From assembly GCA_043785105.1 (NCBI GenBank), contig JAYVXO010000072.1, forward strand, positions 1 to 64,000: 64,000 nucleotides of DNA, written 5' to 3'. The stretch is from Fimbriiglobus sp043785105. GTDB taxonomy: Bacteria > Planctomycetota > Planctomycetia > Gemmatales > Gemmataceae. Every line of letters begins with the position of its first letter. The first letter of the stretch is position 1. The translations under genes and the position numbers were made by a program. Below the pieces are notes generated by a model. That model made no database searches. It had not been told where the DNA came from and saw only the letters and a program-made list of their open reading frames with translations. Positions 24,066 through 33,944 of this stretch are shown piece after piece.

Positions 24066-25289
24066 TCACGTCCCGAACAAGGGCACCGGCAGTAGGAAGG
24101 CGTGTTGCTCGTACAGGCCCCACATGCCGTTCCAGCCGATGTACTGGCTGAAGTACACGATCAGCCCGTAAAACGCGACGGTGGGTAGCAACAGGATTCG
24201 CGCGGTCCAGCGTAGGAACCAGTGGCGATTGGCTATCCGCTTTGCGGCGTATCCGAGTGCCCAACCCGTTGTCAGTCGTGCGGGGAACATGAACAGGATG
24301 AACACGAGACTTGGTAGCCACGCGGCTTCTCGTGGCACCACTTCGATTTTCAACAAGTAGAGCGGCAACGCGAACAACAACGTCACGATAAATGCCAGCA
24401 AAAACGCCCACGGCGCCCGCCGGAAATCGGCGCGTACCGCTCGCACTTCAAACACTGCCCGAAAGCGGTTCGTCTGCGCTAGTCGCATTTGCAAGAACGG
24501 CAGATACATCAGCACGATCAGGAGTAGTGGAGCGCCGAGGACGTTGAACAACGGCGCGGCGGGGAAGTGTTGCCGCCCGATCGCCAGCAGTGAAACGGGG
24601 ATCACCAGCCAAACAAACGCGCCCGCAAATCCCCGCAGTCCCAGCCAGAAGTAGTAGGGCAGCCGCAGGGCCATGACCGTGTCCCACACCGCATCGCGGG
24701 ACTGCGTGTAGTACCCGCCATATATCACACGCCGTCCAACCGCGACGAAGTTAAACGGCCACAGGAAGTAGCGTAACTTTCCACCACGCGCACAGACCGT
24801 GAGAATGTGAAACGCCGTGACCCCGATCAACACGAACAACCCGACCCGCCACATCAGCGCAATTCGACTGCCCGGTTCAATGATCGACGCGGACACGGTG
24901 AGGTCCGACACGAACCGGACTGGTAACAACAGCAACCAAATTCCCAGGACGACCCCGCCCAACCGCCCCGCCAACCGGACGCCGATAAATCCGTCCCGCA
25001 ACCGCCCCGTTCGCGCCACCCGCCCACCGGCTTCGAGCATGTAGCCCAGGCTCAAAAACTGCACGACGGGAATCGCGGCCAGAACCGCTAACCCCACGAA
25101 CAACGACACCACCCCGAAGCACCACTCGACGACTGACGTGACAAAATAGAACGCCCGCACCACGAAGACCGAACGCCGTTCTTCCGACGCCACTGGCAGT
25201 ACCAACTGCACATCAACGATCGGTGTGCCGACAATCAATCGTCGCGCTTGAATGACCGGGCGCCGGGTTGTTTCAATGGAATCGTTCAT
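24066..25289 (-). CDS. multi-pass membrane protein of unknown function
   Basis: The 407-residue product has about eight to ten hydrophobic segments, with a hydrophilic N-terminus of about 45 residues. Typical stretches are VQFLSLGYMLEAGGRVART and VVLGIWLLLLPVRFVSDL. It faintly resembles DUF4013-type proteins (GYMLE...RVARTG), but this is not certain. The start is taken at ATG 25289 (minus strand); an in-frame start 12 residues upstream exists. Convergent with trpD. Inner-membrane location is inferred. Confidence 0.75.
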   Translation of the reverse strand: MNDSIETTRRPVIQARRLIVGTPIVDVQLVLPVASEERRSVFVVRAFYFVTSVVEWCFGVVSLFVGLAVLAAIPVVQFLSLGYMLEAGGRVARTGRLRDGFIGVRLAGRLGGVVLGIWLLLLPVRFVSDLTVSASIIEPGSRIALMWRVGLFVLIGVTAFHILTVCARGGKLRYFLWPFNFVAVGRRVIYGGYYTQSRDAVWDTVMALRLPYYFWLGLRGFAGAFVWLVIPVSLLAIGRQHFPAAPLFNVLGAPLLLIVLMYLPFLQMRLAQTNRFRAVFEVRAVRADFRRAPWAFLLAFIVTLLFALPLYLLKIEVVPREAAWLPSLVFILFMFPARLTTGWALGYAAKRIANRHWFLRWTARILLLPTVAFYGLIVYFSQYIGWNGMWGLYEQHAFLLPVPLFGT

Positions 25290-25361
25290 ACCCAGTGATA
25301 CCCCAATCGGCGGCTCCGGTTTCAACGTGTGCTAAGTTTCTAGCACGCTCACGGAAAACCG

Positions 25362-25464
25362 AAAGACGATTCACCACAGAGGGCACGGAGAGCCACAGAG
25401 AAATCCAAGCCATGATTTTTTTCTTCTCTGTGGCTCTCCGTGCCCTCTGTGGTGAAACGTCTTT
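25362..25464. repeat. inverted-repeat element, CACAGAGG family (copy A5)
   Basis: Left end AAAGACGATTCACCACAGAG and right end CTCTGTGGTGAAACGTCTTT. The palindrome extends past the TTCACCAC tip into AAAGACG/CGTCTTT. The centre is T-rich with GAGAAATCCA. Located between divergent genes. Confidence 0.9.
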
Positions 25465-25547
25465 GATTGAACAGTCAACAGCCGTGTTGAAACCTTCCCC
25501 ACTGCGGCGTGGTACAGCTTGATGCAATCTCCCAACAGGGTCTGGAT

Positions 25548-27164
25548 ATGATCTGGCTTCGCAACTTGCTGTTCATCGGTCTGGTGTGTGGTGGCGTGAT
25601 CGCACTTGGCGCGAATCTCATGCCGCCCCGTGAGCCGACGCCGATCACCCAATACGACGTGAGCACCTACCGCGACATCGAGTTTGTTGCCAGTGTCGCG
25701 CGGGTAGACAATGCGTTCCGCGACCAGTGGAAGAAAGAAGCGATTCAACCCGTGGCTGTCGCCCCGGATTTGCTGATCGCACGGCGGCTGTCGCTGGGGT
25801 TGATGGGCACCGTGCCGTCGCTCGAAGAGATTCGCCAACTCGAAGCGCTGCCACCCCAGGACCGTTTACCGTGGTGGCTCGATCACATCCTGCACGATCG
25901 CCGGTTTGCCGATTATTTCGCCGAACGCTTCGCACGGGCCACCGTGGGGACAGAAGACGGACCGTTTATTCTGTACCGCCGCCGGCGTTATGTGTCGTGG
26001 CTGAGTGATGAGTTAGCCAAGAACCGGCCCTACGATCACATCGTGCGCGACATGATTGCGGGTGAGGGGCTTTGGACCGACAAGCCGGCGACCAATTTCA
26101 TTAGCGTGACGTTGCAGAATGACAACGAAAAACAAAACGTCCCCAATCCGGTGCGGCTCGCGGGACGGGTGACGCGGGCATTTCTCGGGTTGCGGCTCGA
26201 TTGTGCGGAGTGTCACAACCACCCGTTTTCGTCCTGGAAACGGCGGGATTTTGAAGGCTTCTCCGCGTTCTTCGGCCAAACACACGTCGGCATGACCGGG
26301 ATTTACGACGGCCCCGGAGAGTACGAAGTCGAAGACCGCAAGACGCAAGAAAAGTCGGTCGTCACTCCGCACGTGCCGTTCGCGGAAGACCTGTTACCAA
26401 GCACCGGCACCCGCCGCCAACAACTCGCTGCGTGGGTGACTCATCCGAAGAATCCGTACTTCGCCCGTGCCACCGTGAACCGCGTGTGGGCGTTGATGAC
26501 AGGCAAGCCGCTAGCCGACCCCATCGACAACCTCGAAACCGAAACCCCGATCCCCGCCGCGTTGCAGTTTCTTGCCGACGACTTCGTCACGCACCATTAC
26601 GACCTGCAACGGCTGATTCGGGTCATTGCCAGTAGCGAAGTGTTTCGGTTGGAGAGTGCGACCGATCGTGACATTGGTGAAGCGGAGGAAAAAGCGTGGG
26701 CGATTTTCCCACTCACCCGGTTACGACCGGAGCAGGTTTCGGGCAGCGTCTTGCAAGCCGCCTCGATCACCACGAGTGATTCCCAAGCTTACATCCTGCT
26801 TCGCCTGATGCGATTCGGCCAGCAAAACACCTTCTTGCAACGCTACGGCGACAGCGGTGAAGACGAGTTCGACAATCGGGGCGGCACGATCCCACAACGC
26901 TTGCTGCTCATGAACGGTGAACTCGTCCGCGAACGCATCAAGGAAAATCCGATCAACGCCTCGGACCGGATCAGCTTCCTTGCCCCGGACGACACATGCG
27001 CGTTGGAAGTGTCGTACCTTGCCACCCTGACCCGCCGTCCTACGCCGGCAGAAACCGCACACTTTGAAGCGTTTCTGCGCGACCCGGAACTGAAGCGGGC
27101 ACACCGCCTCGAAGACATCTTCTGGACACTGATTAACGCCACGGAGTTCTCATGGAACCACTAA
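25548..27164 (+). CDS. DUF1549/DUF1553 domain protein
   Basis: The 538-residue product is a planctomycete-type secreted protein. An N-terminal hydrophobic signal/anchor (residues 4-22) precedes a DUF1549 region (LLIARRLSLGLMGTVPSLEEI, DYFAERFARATVG). A CxxCH motif in LDCAECHNHPFSSW follows, then a DUF1553 half (NPYFARATVNRVWALMTGKP, LRPEQVSGSVLQAAS). ATG 25548 is chosen as it begins the hydrophobic segment; the open frame extends 13 residues upstream. Its end overlaps the DUF1501 gene by 13 bases, forming the common two-gene pair. Function unknown; heme or metal binding at CxxCH is possible. Confidence 0.9.
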   Translation: MIWLRNLLFIGLVCGGVIALGANLMPPREPTPITQYDVSTYRDIEFVASVARVDNAFRDQWKKEAIQPVAVAPDLLIARRLSLGLMGTVPSLEEIRQLEALPPQDRLPWWLDHILHDRRFADYFAERFARATVGTEDGPFILYRRRRYVSWLSDELAKNRPYDHIVRDMIAGEGLWTDKPATNFISVTLQNDNEKQNVPNPVRLAGRVTRAFLGLRLDCAECHNHPFSSWKRRDFEGFSAFFGQTHVGMTGIYDGPGEYEVEDRKTQEKSVVTPHVPFAEDLLPSTGTRRQQLAAWVTHPKNPYFARATVNRVWALMTGKPLADPIDNLETETPIPAALQFLADDFVTHHYDLQRLIRVIASSEVFRLESATDRDIGEAEEKAWAIFPLTRLRPEQVSGSVLQAASITTSDSQAYILLRLMRFGQQNTFLQRYGDSGEDEFDNRGGTIPQRLLLMNGELVRERIKENPINASDRISFLAPDDTCALEVSYLATLTRRPTPAETAHFEAFLRDPELKRAHRLEDIFWTLINATEFSWNH

Positions 27165-28426
27165 CACACGCCGAGATGCACCGCCGTGGCTTTCTGCGAC
27201 TCGCCGGCGCCGCCGGGTTGACGTGGCTCACGCCGGTCAGCCAAATACTTGCTCGCGCCGCTGAAGCACCCGCCAAGAAGGGGCAGCAAGCCCAGTCGAT
27301 CATCATGCTGTGGATGAACGGCGGGCCGAGTCAGTTGGAAACCTTCGACCCGAAGCCCGGCACCCGCATCGCCGCCGGAACCGGCGCGATCGACACTGCT
27401 GTGAAGGGCATTCAACTGGCGCCCGGTCTGGAACGCACCGCCGAACACATGCCGTCGATTTCGTTGCTGCGGTCAATGGTCAGCAAGGAAGGCGACCACG
27501 AACGCGGGGCTTACGCACTCAAAACCGGCTTCCGCCCGGACCCGACTGTGGTTCACCCGTCGATCGGTGCAGTCCTGTGCCACGAGCTACCTGTTATCGG
27601 AACCGACATCCCGCGCCACGTCAGCATCCTGCCCGGCCAATGGCCCAATCGGGGCGGGTTCCTCGGGGACAAGTACGACGCCTTCCGCACCGACGACCCC
27701 GCCGGTGCCGTTCCCGATACGTCGTCGTTCCTTCCTGCACAGCGTGACGAACTGCGGTTGAAGCACCTGGATGTGGTCGAAGGCGCCTTCGCCCAAGGTC
27801 GGCAAAAGCGGGCCGATAACACGCAACACCGGGCCACCCTGGACGGCGCCCGCAAGATGATGACCTCCGAGCAACTCAAAGCCTTCGACGTGTCCAAAGA
27901 ACCGCTGGCCTTGCGGCAAGAGTACGGCGACACTGCGTTCGGTCGTGGCTGTCTGGCGGCCAGGCGGTTGATCGAAGTCGGCGTGCGTTGCGTCGAAGTA
28001 ACGTTGGGCGGTTGGGACACCCACGCCAACAACCATGCGTTTCACACAGCGAACTTGAAGATTCTCGACCCTGCGTTCGCAGCACTGTTGAAAGACTTGA
28101 AGGCACACGGCCTGCTCGAAAAGACCATCGTGGTCTGCGGTGGTGAGTTCGGTCGCACGCCAGCTATCAACCCCGCCGGTGGCCGCGACCACTGGCCGAC
28201 CGGCTTCAGTATCGCCGTGGCCGGTGGTGGCTTTCGGGGCGGTCAAGTCCTCGGCGAAACCGACCCCGAAGGCAAGAAAGACCCCACCCGCCCGATCGCC
28301 ATCGGCGACCTGCACGCCACCATCCTCACCGCCGTCGGCATCGACCCCGCGAAGCTCAACCAAACCCCCATCGGCCGCACCGTCCCCCTCGCCGAAGGCA
28401 AAGTCATCCCGGAATTGCTGATGTGA
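27152..28426 (+). CDS. DUF1501 domain protein, Tat-exported
   Basis: The 424-residue product begins with a twin-arginine-type signal, HRRGFLRLAGAAGLTWL (residues 10-26). It then carries the DUF1501 features SIIMLWMNGGPSQLETFDPKPG, GDHERGAYALKTGF, LGGWDTHANNHAFH and VVCGGEFGRTPAINPAGGRD, related to the sulfatase/alkaline-phosphatase fold. Export in folded state by Tat is inferred. It overlaps the DUF1549/DUF1553 gene, which is its standard partner in Planctomycetes. Substrate is unknown. Confidence 0.92.
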   Translation: MEPLTHAEMHRRGFLRLAGAAGLTWLTPVSQILARAAEAPAKKGQQAQSIIMLWMNGGPSQLETFDPKPGTRIAAGTGAIDTAVKGIQLAPGLERTAEHMPSISLLRSMVSKEGDHERGAYALKTGFRPDPTVVHPSIGAVLCHELPVIGTDIPRHVSILPGQWPNRGGFLGDKYDAFRTDDPAGAVPDTSSFLPAQRDELRLKHLDVVEGAFAQGRQKRADNTQHRATLDGARKMMTSEQLKAFDVSKEPLALRQEYGDTAFGRGCLAARRLIEVGVRCVEVTLGGWDTHANNHAFHTANLKILDPAFAALLKDLKAHGLLEKTIVVCGGEFGRTPAINPAGGRDHWPTGFSIAVAGGGFRGGQVLGETDPEGKKDPTRPIAIGDLHATILTAVGIDPAKLNQTPIGRTVPLAEGKVIPELLM

Positions 28427-28465
28427 ACCAAGCGCCATGAACTAGAATGCCATCGGAGGGTCACC

Positions 28466-29194
28466 ATGCCGATCCATGACTGGACGCGCGCTAGTTCCGG
28501 TGGGTTTCACAACTTCCACCAAGACTGGACGATCGAGATCTATCGGGCGTTGAACCGAGGAATTCTTCCGCCGGGCTACTCCGCCTTCACCGATCTGAGG
28601 GTGCAGGGGTGGGAGCCGGATGTTGTCGCCATTCAAAGCACTGGGTCGGCGACTCCGGGCGGGCTTGCGGTTGCGAGTGTTCCGCCCCGGACGCGAATGG
28701 TGGCGCGGGCGGAAACCGACACGGCGGCTTATGCCCGGAAGGCCAATCGAATCGTCGTGCGGCACGAATTCGGCCATGTTGTCGCCGTGATCGAAGTCGT
28801 CTCACCCGGCAACAAGGACAGCGCGCACGCGATCCGGTCGTTCACCGCCAAGGCGGTCGATTTTCTTCGCAACGGCGTGAACATGGTTGTCGTCGATTTG
28901 TTCCCGCCCACGCCCCGCGACCCGGACGGAATTCACCACGTCATTTGGAACGAACTGACCGACACGCCGTTCGAGCCACGGCCACCCGACAAGCCGCTCA
29001 CCATCGCCAGTTTCGACGCGAGCAGCGACCTGACGGCCTACGTCGATCCCGTAGCCGTCGGCGACTGCCTGCCCGACGCGCCGCTGTTTCTGGCACCGGG
29101 CTGGTACGTTAACATACCCTTGGAAGTCACCTACCAATCGTCCTGGGCCGTGACCCCGCAACCCATTCGCAACCGCGTCGAACCAGTCGTTTAA
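28466..29194 (+). CDS. DUF4058 family protein
   Basis: The 242-residue product begins MPIHDWTRASSGGFHNFHQD, a typical DUF4058 opening, and has VVAVIEVVSPGNKD and LEVTYQSSWA. The family is frequent in planctomycetes and cyanobacteria. The EVVSPGNK stretch resembles endonuclease-like cores but activity is not shown. ATG 28466 has GGAGGG upstream. Soluble, single gene, 39 bases after the DUF1501 gene on the same strand. Confidence 0.85.
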   Translation: MPIHDWTRASSGGFHNFHQDWTIEIYRALNRGILPPGYSAFTDLRVQGWEPDVVAIQSTGSATPGGLAVASVPPRTRMVARAETDTAAYARKANRIVVRHEFGHVVAVIEVVSPGNKDSAHAIRSFTAKAVDFLRNGVNMVVVDLFPPTPRDPDGIHHVIWNELTDTPFEPRPPDKPLTIASFDASSDLTAYVDPVAVGDCLPDAPLFLAPGWYVNIPLEVTYQSSWAVTPQPIRNRVEPVV

Positions 29195-29322
29195 TCTTGG
29201 CCGTGATTTTATGGCCGTACTTGGCACATCGTCACCTTGCCTTGTCGGAACAATCGGCCTAATCGTAGCAGTGCTGTTTTCGGAATCGCGGACCTGCTGT
29301 GCGCCTAGATGGGCCTCATTCC

Positions 29323-30045
29323 ATGATTGTTGTTGACCATTTGACCAAGTTCTACGGCGAATACCCGGCGGTGCGGGACGTGTCGTTTGAAGTTCCCAAA
29401 GGCCGGGTGGTCGGGTTTCTGGGGCCGAACGGGGCTGGGAAATCGACGACGATGCGCATCCTCGCCGGGTTCCTGACGGCGACGAGCGGCAAGGCGTCCA
29501 TTGCTGGGTTCGACGTGTTTTCGGACCCGATCGAAGTCCGGCGGCGTATCGGGTACATGCCGGAAAGTTGTCCGCTTTATCCCGAACTGCGGGTCGAAGA
29601 GTACCTGAAGTTTCGCGGCGGGTTGAAGGGGTTGGGCTGGGGCTTGCGGCGAAAACGCATTGACTACGTGCTGGAACGTTGCTGGCTCACCGATGTACGC
29701 CGCCAACTGATCGGCACACTTTCCAAAGGCTATCGCCAACGGGTTGGGCTTGCCGACGCGCTCTTGGCGGACCCGCCCGTGTTGATTCTTGACGAGCCGA
29801 CCGCCGGCCTCGACCCGACGCAAATCCGGGAAACCCGCAAGCTGATCCGCGAGTTGGGCGCCCAACACACGATGTTGCTCTCGACGCACATTCTGTCCGA
29901 AGTGGAGATGACCTGCGACACGGTCATCATCATCTACCAAGGCGAAGTGGCAGAGAACGGCACAATCGCGGACGTTCGCAAGAAGCACAAGAACCAAAGC
30001 CTCGAAGAAATCTTTGTCGGGCTAACCGGCCAACAAGGCATTTGA
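29323..30045 (+). CDS. ABC transporter ATP-binding protein (GldA-like)
   Basis: Nucleotide-binding subunit of an ABC-2-type exporter. The 240-residue product has Walker A GPNGAGKSTT (about residue 35), signature LSKGYRQRVGLADAL, Walker B VLILDEPTAGLDP and an H-loop in LLSTHILSEVE. ATG 29323 gives the normal N-terminus MIVVDHLTKFYG; an upstream in-frame start at 29299 is less likely. It is the first gene of a four-gene set with a permease, a GldG-like protein and a DUF4340 protein. Similar sets are linked to gliding in Bacteroidetes, but the planctomycete role is unknown. Confidence 0.93.
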   Translation: MIVVDHLTKFYGEYPAVRDVSFEVPKGRVVGFLGPNGAGKSTTMRILAGFLTATSGKASIAGFDVFSDPIEVRRRIGYMPESCPLYPELRVEEYLKFRGGLKGLGWGLRRKRIDYVLERCWLTDVRRQLIGTLSKGYRQRVGLADALLADPPVLILDEPTAGLDPTQIRETRKLIRELGAQHTMLLSTHILSEVEMTCDTVIIIYQGEVAENGTIADVRKKHKNQSLEEIFVGLTGQQGI

Positions 30046-30062
30046 TGGGATGGCTTTCGACT

Positions 30063-30264
30063 TACCGCGAAGCGGTTCAAGACAATAGCCCAGGGTCGCG
30101 CTTCGCGCACCCTGGGAAAACGGTTCCGATTTTTTATATCCTGAAAGGGTTGAATCCGTGTATCAGGTTCGATGCAACCGCTTCGCGGTAGGTGGTTCGG
30201 TGAATTGCGACCCAGGGTGCGCGACGCGCGACCCTGGGCTACTGTCTTCAACCGCTTCGCGGTA
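30063..30264. repeat. REP-like composite element (family B, second locus)
   Basis: One plus unit (30063-30116), a centre with CCTGAAAGGGTTGAATCC (from 30140), a half unit (about 30175-30190) and one inverted unit (30210-30264). It is nearly the same as the array at 7670-8097 with fewer copies. It fills the spacer between the ABC ATPase and permease genes. Confidence 0.9.
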
Positions 30265-30303
30265 AAACCACACAACACGATCCACCAAGCAATAACTACT
30301 ACT

Positions 30304-31071
30304 ATGCGTCCACTCCTGACTCTGATTCGCCGCGAGTTCATGGCCTACTTTCTCTCGCCGATCGCGTATGTGACGTTGGCGGTGTTTCTGATCGTGACCG
30401 GGCACCTGTTTTACTTGACGATGACCGCCCTCACCGAAAGCGGACCGCGTGGGATTGAGTACCCGATGCAGGGGATGTTGGGCGACGAGAAATTCTGGCT
30501 GGTGTTCCTGTTGATTCCCCCGCTACTCACAATGCGATTGCTGGCCGAAGAGCGCGGCACCGGCACGCTGGAAATGCTGCTGACCGCACCCATCCGCGAT
30601 TGGCAGGTTGTGGCGGGAAAGTATATTGGTAGCCTGATGTTTTATGTCACACTGTGGCTACCAACGTTGGTATATATCCCCATCCTCGTCAATCTCGATT
30701 GGCAAACCGGCCATGCCAACATTGACCCAATGCCGGTGGTGACATCATACATTGGCTTCTTCTTCGCAGGGGCGATGTTCTTGGCAATCGGCTTGTTCGT
30801 GAGCAGTCTAGTGAAAAGCCAATTGGTAGCGGCGTTGGTGGCCATGCTGATCTGCTTGGTGTTCGTCGTTGCGGGCTTCTGGCGACCGGAATTGGACGCG
30901 AATTCCCTCACGGCGAAGCTAGTTTCGTTCATTAGTGTGCCCGAACACTTTCGCCGCGACTTCACGCGCGGGCTGATTGATACCCGACACTTGCTGCTGT
31001 ATTGTAGTGTGACCGCGTTTTGTTTATTTCTCACTGTGATCTCACTCGAAGGTCGTCGGCTGCGGGCGTAA
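30304..31071 (+). CDS. ABC-2 type permease (GldF-like)
   Basis: The 255-residue product has six hydrophobic segments and begins MRPLLTLIRREFMAYFLSPI; LLAEERGTGTLEMLLTAPI is a classic ABC-2 permease motif. It pairs with the upstream ATPase; the export substrate is unknown. ATG 30304 is chosen; a longer frame upstream is derived from the repeat element. The inserted repeat widens the spacing that would otherwise be a tight operon. Inner membrane. Confidence 0.9.
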   Translation: MRPLLTLIRREFMAYFLSPIAYVTLAVFLIVTGHLFYLTMTALTESGPRGIEYPMQGMLGDEKFWLVFLLIPPLLTMRLLAEERGTGTLEMLLTAPIRDWQVVAGKYIGSLMFYVTLWLPTLVYIPILVNLDWQTGHANIDPMPVVTSYIGFFFAGAMFLAIGLFVSSLVKSQLVAALVAMLICLVFVVAGFWRPELDANSLTAKLVSFISVPEHFRRDFTRGLIDTRHLLLYCSVTAFCLFLTVISLEGRRLRA

Positions 31072-31114
31072 TATATTTGTTGATCGAATCTATCTTATTG
31101 AACATGAATCTGCT

Positions 31115-33802
31115 ATGAATACACGTCCTGTCACGATCCGCACTGCTGATGTTCGCCACCGCACCACGACGGGAAATCGGTTTCGGTTCCTCGGGCGGTT
31201 GGTGGGAATGACGGCGTTGCTGGCGATTCCCACCGGGGCATTGTTAGCCGCCGATTCGCTCGTCTTGCCCACTGCGTGGACGGTTGACGGGCTGACGCAA
31301 TGGGGCGAGCAATTCTGGCCGATTCTGCAATCGAATTCCGGGGCCATCGCACTGGTGGCGGGCCTGGGGATTGTGTTGTTATGGTTGTTGGTTGAACTCT
31401 TCGGTGCGATGTTCCTGGTCACCGGGCGACGGTCTTCGATTGGGTTGAACACGATCTTGCAAGTCGGCCTCGGTGTGGCCTTGTTGGTCATCGTCAACGT
31501 GATCTCATTCGGCACCTACTACCGCTATGACGCCACGCGAGCGAAGCAATTTACGCTGGCCCCGGAGTTGGTTACGGAGTTGAAGAAACTCCGCAGTGAC
31601 AGCCCGACGACAGTGGTGGTGCTGCAACTCAACAAGTCCGCCGGCATCCTGTCCGAAGAATCGGACGCCTACGACGGTGCCGCCGAACAGAAGGTGGTCG
31701 AGAAGGTCAACGACCTCGTGGACGAGTTGCGGGAGTTCGGCCCGCAGTTCAACGTCGTCGTGCTGAACCGCAAGGACATCAGCTTTGAGCGTGCTGTCAA
31801 TGACCTCACCCGCAAGCGGCCCGGATTGGACGCGGCGATCAAATCGGCCCCGGAAAACAGCATCTTTTTCTACGCGGACGAAAAGGTTCAAGCGAAACCG
31901 CGTGCCGAAGGCGACCGGCTCGCCGCCAGTACCGGACCACACCCTGCCGTAACCCACGACCCGAGTGACGGCACGATGTCACTCGTCTACCCGGCGAACG
32001 TGACCCGGCTCAGTTTCGCGGAGTTTTACCAGTTGGATAAAACCAGTTCCAAACTCGGCGGCGGGAATTTGGTGCTGTTGCCACGCGGCAAAGAGGCGTT
32101 CGTTCGCAAAGTGCTTTCGCTCGAAGAACGCAAACCTAAAGTCGGCCTGGCTGTGATTCACCCACTGCTGACCACGCGGGAAACGATCGAAGAGTACAGC
32201 GCCGCCGGGATGCGGGTTGCGCTGGAACGCAATGGGTTCGACGTGGTCGATGTCATCCTGAAGCGGTGGAGTCGTGGTGGTCCGCCTACACCGGCCGTGA
32301 CGACCTACGAAGAGAGCGAACTGGAACGCACCGAGTCGCGCTACAACCTGCTGAACCTGCTGATTTCCGACCGCGAGATGGCGGTCAAACTCATCGCCGA
32401 CGGCAAGGCGAAGGCCGATCAGTTCGTGGCAATTGCGGACGCGGCCAAGACCGACGACGAGAAGCAAAAGAACATCATCGAAGCGTTGCGGGTGCTACAA
32501 AACTTCGTTCGCGGGCGCATCACCTCCGAAGCCAAGATGCGGGAAGTGCTGCGGGCGTTGGCGACGCAACTTGACGTTTTTAGAGGTGAACTCGCGGAGT
32601 TCCGCACCCAACTGGCCGAAGCGGGCACGCAGTACAAGGACGTGCTTCGCAACGAACGGGCGGTCGAAAACCGCCGCATCACGGACGTGAAAGCCAAGCT
32701 GAAGCAGTACGTCGATGACTGCGACGTGCTGATCGTGCCACGCCTAACCGTCACGAAAATCGCCAGCGGGGAAGTGATCCCGTCGCCGATTTTCAACCTG
32801 AGTAAGGACCAAGCGGAGGTGGTGCAAGAGTTCATCAAAGCCGGAAAGCCGGTGCTGTTCGCGTTCGGCCCGACCATCACCGACCCCCGCAGCCCCGGCG
32901 ATGCTACCGACGATGTTGAACGACTGTTGCCACAACTCGGCATCATCCTCGGGCAACAAACGGTCCTGACGGACGACGACGTACAAGCGATCGCGGAGAA
33001 GCAGGGGCAGGAGTTCGGCGTGTCCGTGAAGCTAACGCCCCTCTCATTCGATGTCCCCGAACCAACCGGCAAGGCGCCGAACCCGATCACCGCCGCATTC
33101 CGGGTCACGTCTCGTGCGGTGGACCGCAAGTTGGAAGTGAAGCAAAGCGGGTATCGCCCTTTCTACGTGGCCAGCGAACTGGCGGACAAGATGCTGTTCG
33201 CGCCGGAGATCATGCACACCGGCCCGAACAGCTTCAACAAAGAAAAGCCACTAGCCAGCGAAGACTCCATCCCGAAATTTGAACCGGCCAAACCCGACGA
33301 CCCGAAACGTGGCACCCGAGACGAAGAACGGCGCGGGCCATTCCCGGTGGGTGTTGCGGTCGAAGTCCCGGTCCCGGTGAGTTGGTTCGATGGCAAGGAC
33401 TCTGGCGCGGGATTGCCACGCCTGACGACCCCGGAACACCACATGGCCGCGGCATTGGCGATGCGGTTTGATTCTGGCTTGTACGCCGCCGGGTTGACGC
33501 TCGCCGCCCAGCAGGTGAAGCGCCCGACGGTGCGAATCGTCGCGCTCGGCCACGGCGGGCTGTTCGTCGGCAAGCGGCTCGACCCCGCCCACGAAACGCT
33601 CCTGGTCCACACGCTGAACTGGCAACTCCACCGCGAAGACCGCTTGCCCCACGCCGTGCCCGAAGCGGAAAAGTGGAGCTACCCGCGCGTGAACCTGCTG
33701 CCCAGCGAGTTCCGCGTCTGGCGCTGGGCCACGTTCATCGGCCTCCCCGCCATCGTCGCGTACTTCGGCCTGATCGCACTGATGGTCCGCAAAGTCCGGT
33801 AA
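31115..33802 (+). CDS. GldG-like ABC system accessory protein
   Basis: The 895-residue product has three N-terminal membrane segments (about 25-47, 68-90, 105-125), a large extracytoplasmic domain, and a C-terminal membrane helix (about 870-890). Features include YRYDATRAKQFTLAPELVTEL and DCDVLIVPRLTVT, typical of the GldG/DUF4350-related family. A coiled-coil stretch lies around 400-530. It follows the permease by 43 bases. The role in the ABC complex is inferred from conserved gene order. Confidence 0.85.
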   Translation: MNTRPVTIRTADVRHRTTTGNRFRFLGRLVGMTALLAIPTGALLAADSLVLPTAWTVDGLTQWGEQFWPILQSNSGAIALVAGLGIVLLWLLVELFGAMFLVTGRRSSIGLNTILQVGLGVALLVIVNVISFGTYYRYDATRAKQFTLAPELVTELKKLRSDSPTTVVVLQLNKSAGILSEESDAYDGAAEQKVVEKVNDLVDELREFGPQFNVVVLNRKDISFERAVNDLTRKRPGLDAAIKSAPENSIFFYADEKVQAKPRAEGDRLAASTGPHPAVTHDPSDGTMSLVYPANVTRLSFAEFYQLDKTSSKLGGGNLVLLPRGKEAFVRKVLSLEERKPKVGLAVIHPLLTTRETIEEYSAAGMRVALERNGFDVVDVILKRWSRGGPPTPAVTTYEESELERTESRYNLLNLLISDREMAVKLIADGKAKADQFVAIADAAKTDDEKQKNIIEALRVLQNFVRGRITSEAKMREVLRALATQLDVFRGELAEFRTQLAEAGTQYKDVLRNERAVENRRITDVKAKLKQYVDDCDVLIVPRLTVTKIASGEVIPSPIFNLSKDQAEVVQEFIKAGKPVLFAFGPTITDPRSPGDATDDVERLLPQLGIILGQQTVLTDDDVQAIAEKQGQEFGVSVKLTPLSFDVPEPTGKAPNPITAAFRVTSRAVDRKLEVKQSGYRPFYVASELADKMLFAPEIMHTGPNSFNKEKPLASEDSIPKFEPAKPDDPKRGTRDEERRGPFPVGVAVEVPVPVSWFDGKDSGAGLPRLTTPEHHMAAALAMRFDSGLYAAGLTLAAQQVKRPTVRIVALGHGGLFVGKRLDPAHETLLVHTLNWQLHREDRLPHAVPEAEKWSYPRVNLLPSEFRVWRWATFIGLPAIVAYFGLIALMVRKVR

Positions 33803-33820
33803 ACCAGTTATCAAAGAAGA

Positions 33821-33909
33821 ATTCACCACAGAGGGCGCAGAGAGCCACTGAGGAAATCCTAAAAACTGATTTGGCTTTCTCTGTGGTCCTCTGTGCCCTC
33901 TGTGGTGAG
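33821..33909. repeat. inverted-repeat element, CACAGAGG family (copy A6)
   Basis: Left arm ATTCACCACAGAGGGCGCAG and right arm CTGTGCCCTCTGTGGTGA flank a centre with GAGGAAATCC. It separates the GldG-like and DUF4340 genes of the same operon. Confidence 0.9.
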
Positions 33910-33944
33910 AAATCTGTTCACACCCTCATTCGTGAAGCGACATT